From: Lamprocystis purpurea
Lineage (GTDB): Bacteria > Pseudomonadota > Gammaproteobacteria > Chromatiales > Chromatiaceae
DNA length: 6,226 nt
Reading direction: 5' to 3'
NCBI GenBank assembly: GCA_020718945.1
Contig: DYRB01000192.1
Span: 1-6,226, forward strand
The first letter of the stretch is position 1. Every line of letters starts with the position of its first letter. The notes beneath the pieces were generated by a model that saw only the letters and a list, made by a program, of their open reading frames with translations, did not search any database and was not told where the DNA came from. The translations under genes and the position numbers were made by a program. This document shows, one piece after another, positions 1-5,067 of the stretch.

Positions 1-88
1 GGGTGGTGCCCATCGGCCCGGGCGGGGTCGGGTCCGGCATGGGGTCCGGTGTGGCTTGCGGTGTGTCGTCGGCTGCATTGGGCCCCAT
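1..88 (-). CDS. 5' end of an unidentified protein (partial)
   Basis: The reverse strand reads MGPNAADDTPQATPDPMP... from an ATG at 88-86 and stays open to the window edge, giving 29 codons. The visible part is rich in Pro, Asp and Thr, like a disordered N-terminal leader. It uses mostly G/C third bases, as the clear genes here do. AAAGGA lies directly before the ATG and GAGG a little further upstream, giving a plausible ribosome binding site. The same reading frame has a stop at 118-116, so the start cannot lie far upstream. The forward frame over this stretch gives a Gly/Ser-rich product with no family resemblance and is probably its shadow. The product cannot be named from this fragment; the call rests on composition and the binding site only. 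Confidence 0.45.
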   Translation of the reverse strand, partial: MGPNAADDTPQATPDPMPDPTPPGPMGTT

Positions 89-245
89 GTCCTTTGCCTC
101 GCTGTCACTTGCGGCTCACCTGGTTTTCAGAGGGCCAAGGGTACGGGATAGGCCGGTGCCTTGTCCTCGGCACCGCTGCCTGGGTGCCAGGGCGACCGGC
201 CTGACTGCGGCCCGGGGGAGCGGTATCAGCGCCTTCCGGTAGCCG
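89..245. other. Gene-free leader region with alternative hairpins
   Basis: No convincing coding frame is seen. If the minus-strand gene starting at 88 is real, this is its promoter and leader. Three 6-base blocks alternate with 8-base spacers: GGTGCC (155-160), GGCACC (169-174) and GGTGCC (183-188). The middle block can pair with either neighbour but not both. An outer perfect 8-base pair, AGGCCGGT (150-157) with ACCGGCCT (195-202), is compatible with only one of the two pairings, because it shares bases with the first block. I see no convincing -35/-10 pair. The structure is visible; any regulatory role is inferred. Confidence 0.3.
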
Positions 246-270
246 CGGCGCAGAGCACCCAGAGGGGCCT

Positions 271-295
271 AGCACCGCGGAGCGGTGTTACGAGG
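271..295 (+). repeat. Palindromic repeat, copy 1
   Basis: This is a 25-base unit with a perfect 6-base stem CACCGC (273-278) and GCGGTG (282-287) around a GGA loop, followed by the tail TTACGAGG. Tail and hairpin recur at 481-505 and, inverted, at 360-384 and 386-410. A hairpin with a one-sided conserved tail resembles REP-type elements in general design. Confidence 0.6.
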
Positions 296-359
296 AGGTG
301 CGAAGCATGAATTCGATGAAGGGCTTCGCCGCGGCCTGCGCGGTGCTGTCTTGGATTCT

Positions 360-384
360 CCTCGTCACACCGCTCCAGGGTGTC
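360..384 (-). repeat. Palindromic repeat, copy 2 (inverted)
   Basis: Read on the reverse strand, this copy shares GGAGCGGTGT with copy 1 and GAGCGGTGTGACGAGG minus one base with copy 4. The left stem arm has diverged, leaving a 5-base stem ACACC/GGTGT. It lies one base away from copy 3 in the same orientation, so the two form a tandem pair with a 26-base period. Confidence 0.6.
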
Positions 385-385
385 C

Positions 386-410
386 CCTCGTCCCACCGTT
401 ACGCGGTATT
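386..410 (-). repeat. Palindromic repeat, copy 3 (inverted)
   Basis: Read on the reverse strand, this most diverged copy has ACCG paired with CGGT around CGTAA, then the tail GGGACGAGG. It continues as the right arm of the longer inverted repeat ending at 435. Confidence 0.5.
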
Positions 411-480
411 TCGCAGCTCCCGGCACTCTGCGCCCTGGGCGAGGGGGGCGGGGAGTTCGCGCAGACCCCACCCGATACGT

Positions 481-505
481 GACACCGCGCAGCGGTGTGA
501 CGAGG
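481..505 (+). repeat. Palindromic repeat, copy 4
   Basis: This is the best-formed copy. It has a perfect 7-base stem ACACCGC (482-488) and GCGGTGT (492-498) around the loop GCA, followed by GACGAGG. It lies in the same orientation as copy 1. Confidence 0.6.
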
Positions 506-631
506 TCAAGCCGCTCCCTCCGGCTGGGCTTCGGCGCTTGGCCCCGGCAAGTCTAACCCGGCGAACTGTATGGGTCGGGGGCCGCGGAGCGCATAGAGAC
601 GCCGTGCTTGGCCGGTCAGATGGTGCCCACC
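506..631. other. Gene-free spacer upstream of the toxin-antitoxin operon
   Basis: No supported gene is seen. There is an imperfect inverted repeat, CAAGCCG (507-513) against CGGCGCTTG (532-540). The 14-base string at 557-570 matches 642-655 at 12 positions and ends in the same AACTGTA that forms part of the operator candidate beside the toxin promoter. Open frames crossing this stretch also run through the palindromic repeats and look spurious. Confidence 0.3.
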
Positions 632-664
632 ACAGTTGACACCCCGCCAACTGTAGTTTACGGT
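632..664 (+). promoter_or_regulatory. Candidate promoter and operator of the toxin-antitoxin operon
   Basis: A perfect 7-base inverted repeat, ACAGTTG (632-638) and CAACTGT (648-654), has a 9-base spacer. A consensus -35 hexamer TTGACA (636-641) overlaps its left arm. A weak -10, TACGGT, follows 17 bases later (659-664). Many antitoxins of this HTH type repress their own operon by binding inverted repeats over the promoter, so this is the natural operator candidate. The predicted transcription start falls at or next to the toxin GTG at 671, which would give a nearly leaderless message. Confidence 0.5.
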
Positions 665-670
665 TACTCC

Positions 671-967
671 GTGATCGAGATCCTTAAGAGCGAAACCTTT
701 GAGCACTGGCTCGGTTCCCTGCGTGATCGGCGGGCGGTCTCCCGCATCAATGCCCGCCTGCGTCAGGTCTCGCTTGGCAACCTCGGCGATGTCGCACCCG
801 TCGGCGAGGGCGTTTTCGAGTTGCGGATTTTTTACGGGCCCGGCTACCGGCTTTACTTCATCCAGGACGGGCGCGCACTGGTCGTGCTCTTGTGCGGGGG
901 CGATAAGTCGACCCAACAGCGGGATATCGAACGCGCTAAGGCGCTGGCGAGTGACTGGAGAGCATGA
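671..967 (+). CDS. RelE/HigB-like addiction module toxin
   Basis: The 98-residue product resembles the 'putative addiction module killer protein' family (RelE/ParE superfamily, COG3657 type). These toxins are usually small mRNA-cleaving nucleases acting at the ribosome. Family signatures seen are an N-terminal IEIL..ETF..WL segment (2-14), LGNLGDVAPVGEGVFELRI (35-53), YGPGYRLYF (55-63) and a C-terminal LLCGGDKSTQQRDIERAKAL (73-92). The length is typical of the family. I chose the GTG at 671 because homology begins at that residue; an ATG at 608 would add 21 residues without family resemblance and would run through the promoter and inverted repeat. No clear Shine-Dalgarno precedes the GTG. The antitoxin gene starts 3 bases after the stop. 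Codons are less G/C-biased than in the operon starting at 1589, which suggests acquisition by transfer. Confidence 0.88.
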   Translation: MIEILKSETFEHWLGSLRDRRAVSRINARLRQVSLGNLGDVAPVGEGVFELRIFYGPGYRLYFIQDGRALVVLLCGGDKSTQQRDIERAKALASDWRA

Positions 968-970
968 ACG

Positions 971-1270
971 ATGCCTGAGACCTTCACCCGGTGGGACGCG
1001 GCGGACTACCTCAAGACAGAGGAGGATGTTCGTCAATACCTGGAGGCGTGCGTCGAAGAGGACAGCGGCGACGGCGCATTGATTCGCGCGGCCCTATCGG
1101 ACATCGCCCGCGCGCGTAACCTCAGCGAATTGGCCCGCCAAGTGGGCATCAGTCGCGAGGGGCTGCGCAAGGCCCTGTCCGCGACGGGAAACCCGTCGTT
1201 CGCTCTGGTCCTGAAGATCGCCCGTGCGCTCGGCTTGGAGTTGCACCTAACGCCTGCCCAAGTCTCCTGA
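971..1270 (+). CDS. HigA-like HTH antitoxin
   Basis: This 99-residue protein matches the 'addiction module antidote' family (COG3636 type), the usual partner of the toxin just upstream. The N-terminal part (1-40) contains the typical WD.A.YL...ED...YL.A..EE pattern, probably the toxin-binding region. A helix-turn-helix follows at about 51-71 (LSELARQVGISREGLRKALS), with GNPSF and a second helical segment ending LGLELHL (to 92). It should neutralise the toxin by binding it and repress the operon through the inverted repeat at 632-654. GGAG (957-960) supplies a binding site 10 bases before the ATG, inside the end of the toxin gene. The toxin-first order is characteristic of this family, unlike relBE-type operons. 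Confidence 0.88.
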   Translation: MPETFTRWDAADYLKTEEDVRQYLEACVEEDSGDGALIRAALSDIARARNLSELARQVGISREGLRKALSATGNPSFALVLKIARALGLELHLTPAQVS

Positions 1271-1588
1271 TCGCTTCAGGTCGCAGCGAGAAGGAAGCTC
1301 GCCGACGGTCCGCGCCCGCATGCAGGTACCGGGACCAGGAGGCTCAGTCGCGGAGGTTCGCCGAAGCACCCAACGAGCATTTTCAGGCGCAGGCGCGACG
1401 CCCAAAGCCCCGACTTGCCCCTCACGGGCGACTGGCCCACGCTCAATCTGCCGGGCCGGGCCATCGAGAAGTAGGAGCAGTGCCGGAAGTAGCCCGTTCG
1501 CAACCTGCCCGTCAACCCCACCCCGAGTTGATCTTTCCCCAGGCCGCGTTTAGTTTGCCCCCTGCCCGCCGCAGCCCTGGACCCCAGC
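1271..1588. other. Gene-free gap, possibly a degenerate or repeated element
   Basis: This 318-base stretch lies between the antitoxin stop and the glycosyltransferase start. One forward frame stays open throughout but has no ATG and no supported start before the next gene. A reverse frame is also open across it. Neither product shows a domain I recognise. A second forward frame reads PDLPLTGDWPTLNLPGRAIEK and then meets several stops, which could be a decayed gene or chance. No strong terminator for the toxin-antitoxin operon is seen; only weak inverted repeats such as TCGCT (1271-1275) with AGCGA (1285-1289) appear. Confidence 0.3.
1528..1556 (+). promoter_or_regulatory. Weak sigma-70-like promoter candidate for the glycosyltransferase operon
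   Basis: TTGATC (1528-1533) and TAGTTT (1551-1556) are separated by 17 bases, with 4 and 3 consensus matches. A start near 1563 would leave a leader of about 25 bases before the ATG at 1589. The match is weak, but this is one of the few less GC-rich patches upstream of the operon. Confidence 0.25.
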
Positions 1589-2593
1589 ATGAGCACCCCC
1601 GACACCAAGCGCCCCAGCCTCTCCGTGGTCATCCCCCTGTACAGGGAGGCGGACAGCGTCGCCCCCCTGCTGGCCCGGGTCCACGAGGGACTGGCGGGCT
1701 ACGGCGGGCCCTGGGAGCTGATCTGCGTGGACGACGGCAGCCGGGACGGGACCAGCCTGCGCCTGCACGATGCGGCCCAAGGGTACGGGGACCACGTCCG
1801 CGTGATCCGCCTGGGGCGCAATTACGGCCAGACCGCGGCCATGCAGGCCGGCTTCGACGCCGCCCGCGGGGAGCTGATCGCCTCCCTGGACGGGGATTTG
1901 CAGAACGACCCGGCGGACATTCCGCGCCTGGTGGACGAACTGCTGGAGCGCGACCTGGACCTGCTCCAGGGCTGGCGACGCGACCGCCAGGACGCCCTGG
2001 TGATGCGCAAGATCCCCTCGCGCATCGCCAACCGGCTCATCGCCCGGGTGACCGGGGTGCGACTGCACGACTACGGGTGCAGCCTTAAGGTCTACCGCGC
2101 CCGGGTGCTCAAGCGGGTGGCCCTGTTCGGGGAGATGCACCGCTTCATCCCGGTGTGGGTCGCCGGGGTGACGGACCCGCAGCGCATCGGCGAGAGCGTC
2201 GTGACCCATGCCCCGCGGCGCTTCGGGACCTCCAAGTACGGGATCTCCCGCACCTTCCGGGTGCTGCTGGACCTGCTGGCGGCCTTCTTTTTCCTGCGCT
2301 ACGGGTCCAGGCCGGGGCACTTCTTCGGCTCCATCGGCCTGGCCCTGGGGGCGGTCGGGTCCCTGATGATGGGCTACCTGCTGGTGGTCAAGTTCCTGCT
2401 CGGTCAGGACATCGGGACCCGGCCCCTGCTGTTTGTGTCCATCCTGCTCCTGGTCGCCTCCCTCCAGTTCCTGACCACCGGCATAGTGGCGGAGATGCTC
2501 ACCCGCACCTTCTACGCCTCCTCGGACCGCACCCACCACTGTATCGCCTGGCAGACGGACCCGGCGACGGCCACCTGGCGGGACGCGGCGTGA
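1589..2593 (+). CDS. GT2 undecaprenyl-phosphate glycosyltransferase (ArnC/DPM1-like)
   Basis: The 334-residue protein has an N-terminal GT-A domain and two C-terminal membrane segments, the layout of ArnC, GtrB and related polyprenyl-phosphate sugar transferases. SVVIPLYRE (12-20) opens the fold. VDDGSRDGT (47-55) binds the nucleotide, and DGDLQNDP (101-108) carries the metal-binding Asp residues. HRFIPVW (184-190) and RRFGTSKYG (210-218) are the conserved late motifs of this subgroup. Membrane helices lie near 244-272 and 279-303. The expected reaction is transfer of a sugar from a nucleotide donor to undecaprenyl phosphate at the cytoplasmic face of the inner membrane. The sugar cannot be read from the sequence. 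The ATG at 1589 lies just before the conserved domain; its binding site is weak. The stop overlaps the next gene by 4 bases. Confidence 0.9.
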   Translation: MSTPDTKRPSLSVVIPLYREADSVAPLLARVHEGLAGYGGPWELICVDDGSRDGTSLRLHDAAQGYGDHVRVIRLGRNYGQTAAMQAGFDAARGELIASLDGDLQNDPADIPRLVDELLERDLDLLQGWRRDRQDALVMRKIPSRIANRLIARVTGVRLHDYGCSLKVYRARVLKRVALFGEMHRFIPVWVAGVTDPQRIGESVVTHAPRRFGTSKYGISRTFRVLLDLLAAFFFLRYGSRPGHFFGSIGLALGAVGSLMMGYLLVVKFLLGQDIGTRPLLFVSILLLVASLQFLTTGIVAEMLTRTFYASSDRTHHCIAWQTDPATATWRDAA

Positions 2594-4182
2594 ACGTGCT
2601 GGACAGGGCCTTCGCCTCGCCCAGGTCTGGCCTGACCCTGGTCGCCGCCGCCCTGCTGCTCGCCTTCTTCTGGCAACTGGGCCAGGCCCCCCTCTACGAC
2701 CTGGACGAGGGGGCCTTCACCGAGGCGACCCGGGAGATGCTCGCCTCGGGCAACTACATCACCCCGCACAAGGACGGCCAGCCGCGCTATGACAAGCCGG
2801 TGCTGATCTATTGGCTCCAGGCCGCCTCGGTCCAGATCCTGGGTCTCAACGAACTGGCGCTGCGCCTGCCCTCGGCCCTGGCCGCCACGGCCTGGGTCCT
2901 GGCCCTGTGGGTCTTCGTGCGCGAGCGCCTGGACAGCCCCACGGCGACGGTGGCGGCCCTGACCATGGTCCTGTCGCTGCAAGTCGCCCTGATCGCCAAG
3001 GCGGCGGTGGCGGATGCAATACTGAACCTGTTCATCGCCCTGACCTTCTTCGACATCTACCGCTATGCCCTGGCGCCCAGGCGTGGCCTGGCCCTGCGGG
3101 TCTTCCTGTGGATGGGCCTGGGCTTCCTGACCAAGGGCCCGGTGGCGGTGTTCTTCCCCCTGGTGGTCAGCCTGATCTGGTTCCTGTCCCGGGGCCAGGG
3201 CCGGACCCTGTGGCAGGCCGCCTTCACCCCGCTGGGCTGGCTGATCTTTCTGGGGGTGGCCGGGCCCTGGTACCTGGCCATCTACCTGGACAACGGGCCT
3301 GGCTTCTTCGAGTCCTTCTTTCTGAAGCACAACGCCGGGCGCTTCGGCGGGGCCCTGCATGGGCATTCCGGCTCGGTCTTCTACTACTTCGGCGTCCTGC
3401 CCCTGATCCTGCTGCCCTTCACCGGCTGGTTCCTGCGCCTGCTGCCGACGCTCCGCCGGGCCTGGGCGGACCCGCTGGATCGATTTCTGTGGCTCTGGTT
3501 CCTCAGCGTGTTTGTGTTCTTTTCCTTCTCCGGGACCAAGCTGCCCCACTACATGCTCTACGGGGCCACGCCGCTCTTCGTCCTCATGGCCCGCCACCGC
3601 GACCTGCTCACCCAGCGCTGGCTGGCCTTGGCCCCGCCCCTGGTCTTTCTGGCCCTGCTGTTTGCCCTGCCGGACCTGCTGCCGCTGATCCCGGCGGCGG
3701 AGGGCCGGCCCCACCAGGCGGCCCTGCTCGCCGAGGGGCTGCACCTGCTGGACGCGGACTATCGAGTCTGGACCGGCCTGGGGTTGGCCCTGGCCCTGGG
3801 GCTGGCCCTGATCCCGGCGGCGGGGGCCAGGGTCTGGCAGCGCCTGGTGCTGATCGGCTTGGTCCAGACTCTGGTGGTCTTCGGCGCGCTGACCCCGCGG
3901 GTCATGGAGGCCCTGCAGGGACCGGTGAAGGAGGCGGGGCTGCTGGCCAAGGGGCTCGGCCTGCCCACCGTGGTCTATCGCACCTCCATGCCGAGCTTCA
4001 GCGTCTACCGTGAGGCCATCACCCCGCAGATCGGTCCCGAGCGACCCCTGGCCCCGGGGGACCTGGTCTTCCTGCGCATCGACAAGCTCAAGGCCCTGGA
4101 AGGGGAATTGCCTGGGGTGGGCCGGGAGGTCCTGTTCCAGCGCGGCCCCGTGGCCCTGGTGCGGCTGGGGGTGGCGCCATGA
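2590..4182 (+). CDS. ArnT-like GT39-family membrane glycosyltransferase
   Basis: The 530-residue polytopic membrane protein belongs to the ArnT/PMT superfamily, which transfers a sugar from a polyprenyl-phosphate donor to an acceptor on the periplasmic side. Seen in order: a first helix (about 14-30), the loop motif YDLDEGAFTEATREML (36-51) with its acidic pair, RYDKPVLIYWLQA (66-78), LRLPSA (91-96), KAAVADAIL (137-145), GFLTKGPVAV (178-187), GPWYLAIY (225-232), a histidine-rich loop with HGH (257-259) followed by FYY, and FSFSGTKLPHY (311-321). Length is close to ArnT. I chose the GTG at 2590, which overlaps the previous stop as GTGA. A longer frame from 2155 lies inside the upstream gene and lacks family resemblance. 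Without arnA/B/D nearby, L-Ara4N is not implied as the sugar. Confidence 0.88.
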   Translation: MNVLDRAFASPRSGLTLVAAALLLAFFWQLGQAPLYDLDEGAFTEATREMLASGNYITPHKDGQPRYDKPVLIYWLQAASVQILGLNELALRLPSALAATAWVLALWVFVRERLDSPTATVAALTMVLSLQVALIAKAAVADAILNLFIALTFFDIYRYALAPRRGLALRVFLWMGLGFLTKGPVAVFFPLVVSLIWFLSRGQGRTLWQAAFTPLGWLIFLGVAGPWYLAIYLDNGPGFFESFFLKHNAGRFGGALHGHSGSVFYYFGVLPLILLPFTGWFLRLLPTLRRAWADPLDRFLWLWFLSVFVFFSFSGTKLPHYMLYGATPLFVLMARHRDLLTQRWLALAPPLVFLALLFALPDLLPLIPAAEGRPHQAALLAEGLHLLDADYRVWTGLGLALALGLALIPAAGARVWQRLVLIGLVQTLVVFGALTPRVMEALQGPVKEAGLLAKGLGLPTVVYRTSMPSFSVYREAITPQIGPERPLAPGDLVFLRIDKLKALEGELPGVGREVLFQRGPVALVRLGVAP

Positions 4183-5033
4183 GACGGCCCCTGCCCCGCT
4201 ACCTGGCCAACGACCTGCACTGGACCCTGGTCGATGGGGTGGCCCGGACGCCGGAGGTCCCGGCGGCGGGCGTCGCCTGGCTGCGCACCTGGGCCCTGCT
4301 GTGCCTGACCGTCGCCCTGGCCCTGTACCTGTCCTGCGGCTACCAGTGCGGCTTTCTGCGCCTCAACGCCTGGGCCGCCGGGGCCCCGCCCTGGGTCTGG
4401 CAGTGGCTCACCGCCCTGGGCGACGAGCGGGTCCCCTTCGCCCTGTCCCTGCTGTTCGCCCGCCGCTATCCGCAGGTGTTCTGGGCCCTGGTGGTGGCGG
4501 GGCTGGCGGGCACGGTCTTCACCCACCTGGGCAAGCCCCTGTTCGACGCCCTGCGCCCGCCCGCAGTGCTCGACCCTGGGACCTTCAACCTGATCGGACC
4601 GGCGGTGCGCCGCATCAGCTTCCCCTCCGGGCACAGCGCCACGGCCGGGGTCTTCTTCGGGGTCCTGGCCTGCTATGCGCCCAGGCCCTGGATGCGCGCC
4701 GGGCTCAGCCTGCTGGCAGTGCTGGTGGGCTTGAGTCGGGTGGCGGTGGGGGTGCACTGGCCGGTGGACGTGGCCGCCGGGCTCATGGGCGGGGTGCTGG
4801 CCGCCTGGCTCGGGGTACGGATCGCGAACCGCTGGCGCTGGGGCGCCCTCAACGGGTCCAGACACCTGGCCCTGGTGACATTGGCGGTGCTATTCACGGT
4901 CAGCCTGACCTACTGGGACGGCGGCTATACCCTGGCCACCGGGCTGCTCCGCACCCTGGGGATGCTCGGCCTGGGCTGGGCCGCCCTGGCCTATGTGATC
5001 GGGCCCCTGGGGCGCTGGGGGCAGAAAATCTGA
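4179..5033 (+). CDS. PAP2-family membrane lipid phosphatase
   Basis: The 284-residue protein carries the full three-part type 2 phosphatidic acid phosphatase signature: K119-x6-R126-P127 (KPLFDALRP), PSGH at 149-152 and SR-x5-H-x3-D at 186-197 (SRVAVGVHWPVD). His152 and His193 would be the catalytic pair. Hydrophobic segments near 32-52, 98-115, 153-167, 172-187, 198-215, 230-245 and 255-277 indicate a polytopic inner-membrane enzyme. Family members dephosphorylate undecaprenyl pyrophosphate, lipid A phosphates or phosphatidylglycerol phosphate. In this operon, carrier recycling or acceptor dephosphorylation is most likely, but the substrate cannot be decided. The ATG overlaps the previous stop as ATGA, so translation is probably coupled. 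The C-terminal stretch after the last motif (198-284) is fairly long and contains two further helices. Confidence 0.9.
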   Translation: MRRPLPRYLANDLHWTLVDGVARTPEVPAAGVAWLRTWALLCLTVALALYLSCGYQCGFLRLNAWAAGAPPWVWQWLTALGDERVPFALSLLFARRYPQVFWALVVAGLAGTVFTHLGKPLFDALRPPAVLDPGTFNLIGPAVRRISFPSGHSATAGVFFGVLACYAPRPWMRAGLSLLAVLVGLSRVAVGVHWPVDVAAGLMGGVLAAWLGVRIANRWRWGALNGSRHLALVTLAVLFTVSLTYWDGGYTLATGLLRTLGMLGLGWAALAYVIGPLGRWGQKI

Positions 5034-5067
5034 GCGAAGGCCGGGGGACCGGCCGCAGGTTCGCTCA
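5031..5067. terminator. Convergent-gene hairpin, probable terminator
   Basis: A nested inverted repeat consists of TGAGCGAA (5031-5038) with TTCGCTCA (5060-5067), and inside it GGCCGG (5039-5044) with CCGGCC (5049-5054); a 5-base bulge sits on one side. On the reverse strand the hairpin is followed three bases later by TTTT, so it fits an intrinsic terminator for the DUF4124 gene. On the forward strand there is no T tract. The stop codons of both converging genes form the outer ends of the stem. Confidence 0.65.

Larger units (their letters stand above)
246..435. repeat. Diverged 50-base inverted repeat pair
   Basis: Positions 246-295 forward align without gaps to the reverse complement of 386-435, at about 35 of 50 positions. 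Both arms begin with GGCGCAGAG after one mismatched base and end with the hairpin core plus ACGAGG. The shared stretch is longer than the 25-base palindromic core, so these look like two diverged copies of one larger unit in opposite orientation. A third core copy (360-384) lies between them next to the right arm. No transposase is seen. Confidence 0.55.

Noticed and set aside
3..242. Forward Gly/Ser-rich open frame at the left end
   Set aside because: It has no family resemblance and is opposite a better-supported minus-strand start with a ribosome binding site; it also runs through the hairpin blocks.
246..505. CRISPR array
   Set aside because: The repeats are inverted as well as direct, diverged, unevenly spaced and partly abutting, with no cas gene in the window.
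399..650. Reverse open frame through the palindromic repeats
   Set aside because: Most of its length is translated repeat and GC-rich spacer; it has no binding site and no recognisable domain.
608..670. ATG at 608 as the toxin start
   Set aside because: The extra 21 residues lack homology and would cover the promoter and inverted repeat; the family N-terminus begins at the GTG at 671.
506..1036. Long reverse open frame over the toxin gene
   Set aside because: It is antisense to a clear RelE/HigB-like toxin, and its product has no family character.
1550..2539. Long reverse frame (329 residues) over the GT2 gene
   Set aside because: It is Gly/Gln/His-rich with no domain, typical of antisense frames in GC-rich genes.
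2155..2589. Upstream extension of the ArnT-like frame
   Set aside because: It lies inside the GT2 gene, is Arg/Pro/Gly-rich, and the first ArnT-like helix begins only after the GTG at 2590.
2512..3744. Long reverse frame (410 residues) over the ArnT-like gene
   Set aside because: It is a Gln/Gly/Arg-rich shadow of leucine-rich membrane coding sequence, with no motif.
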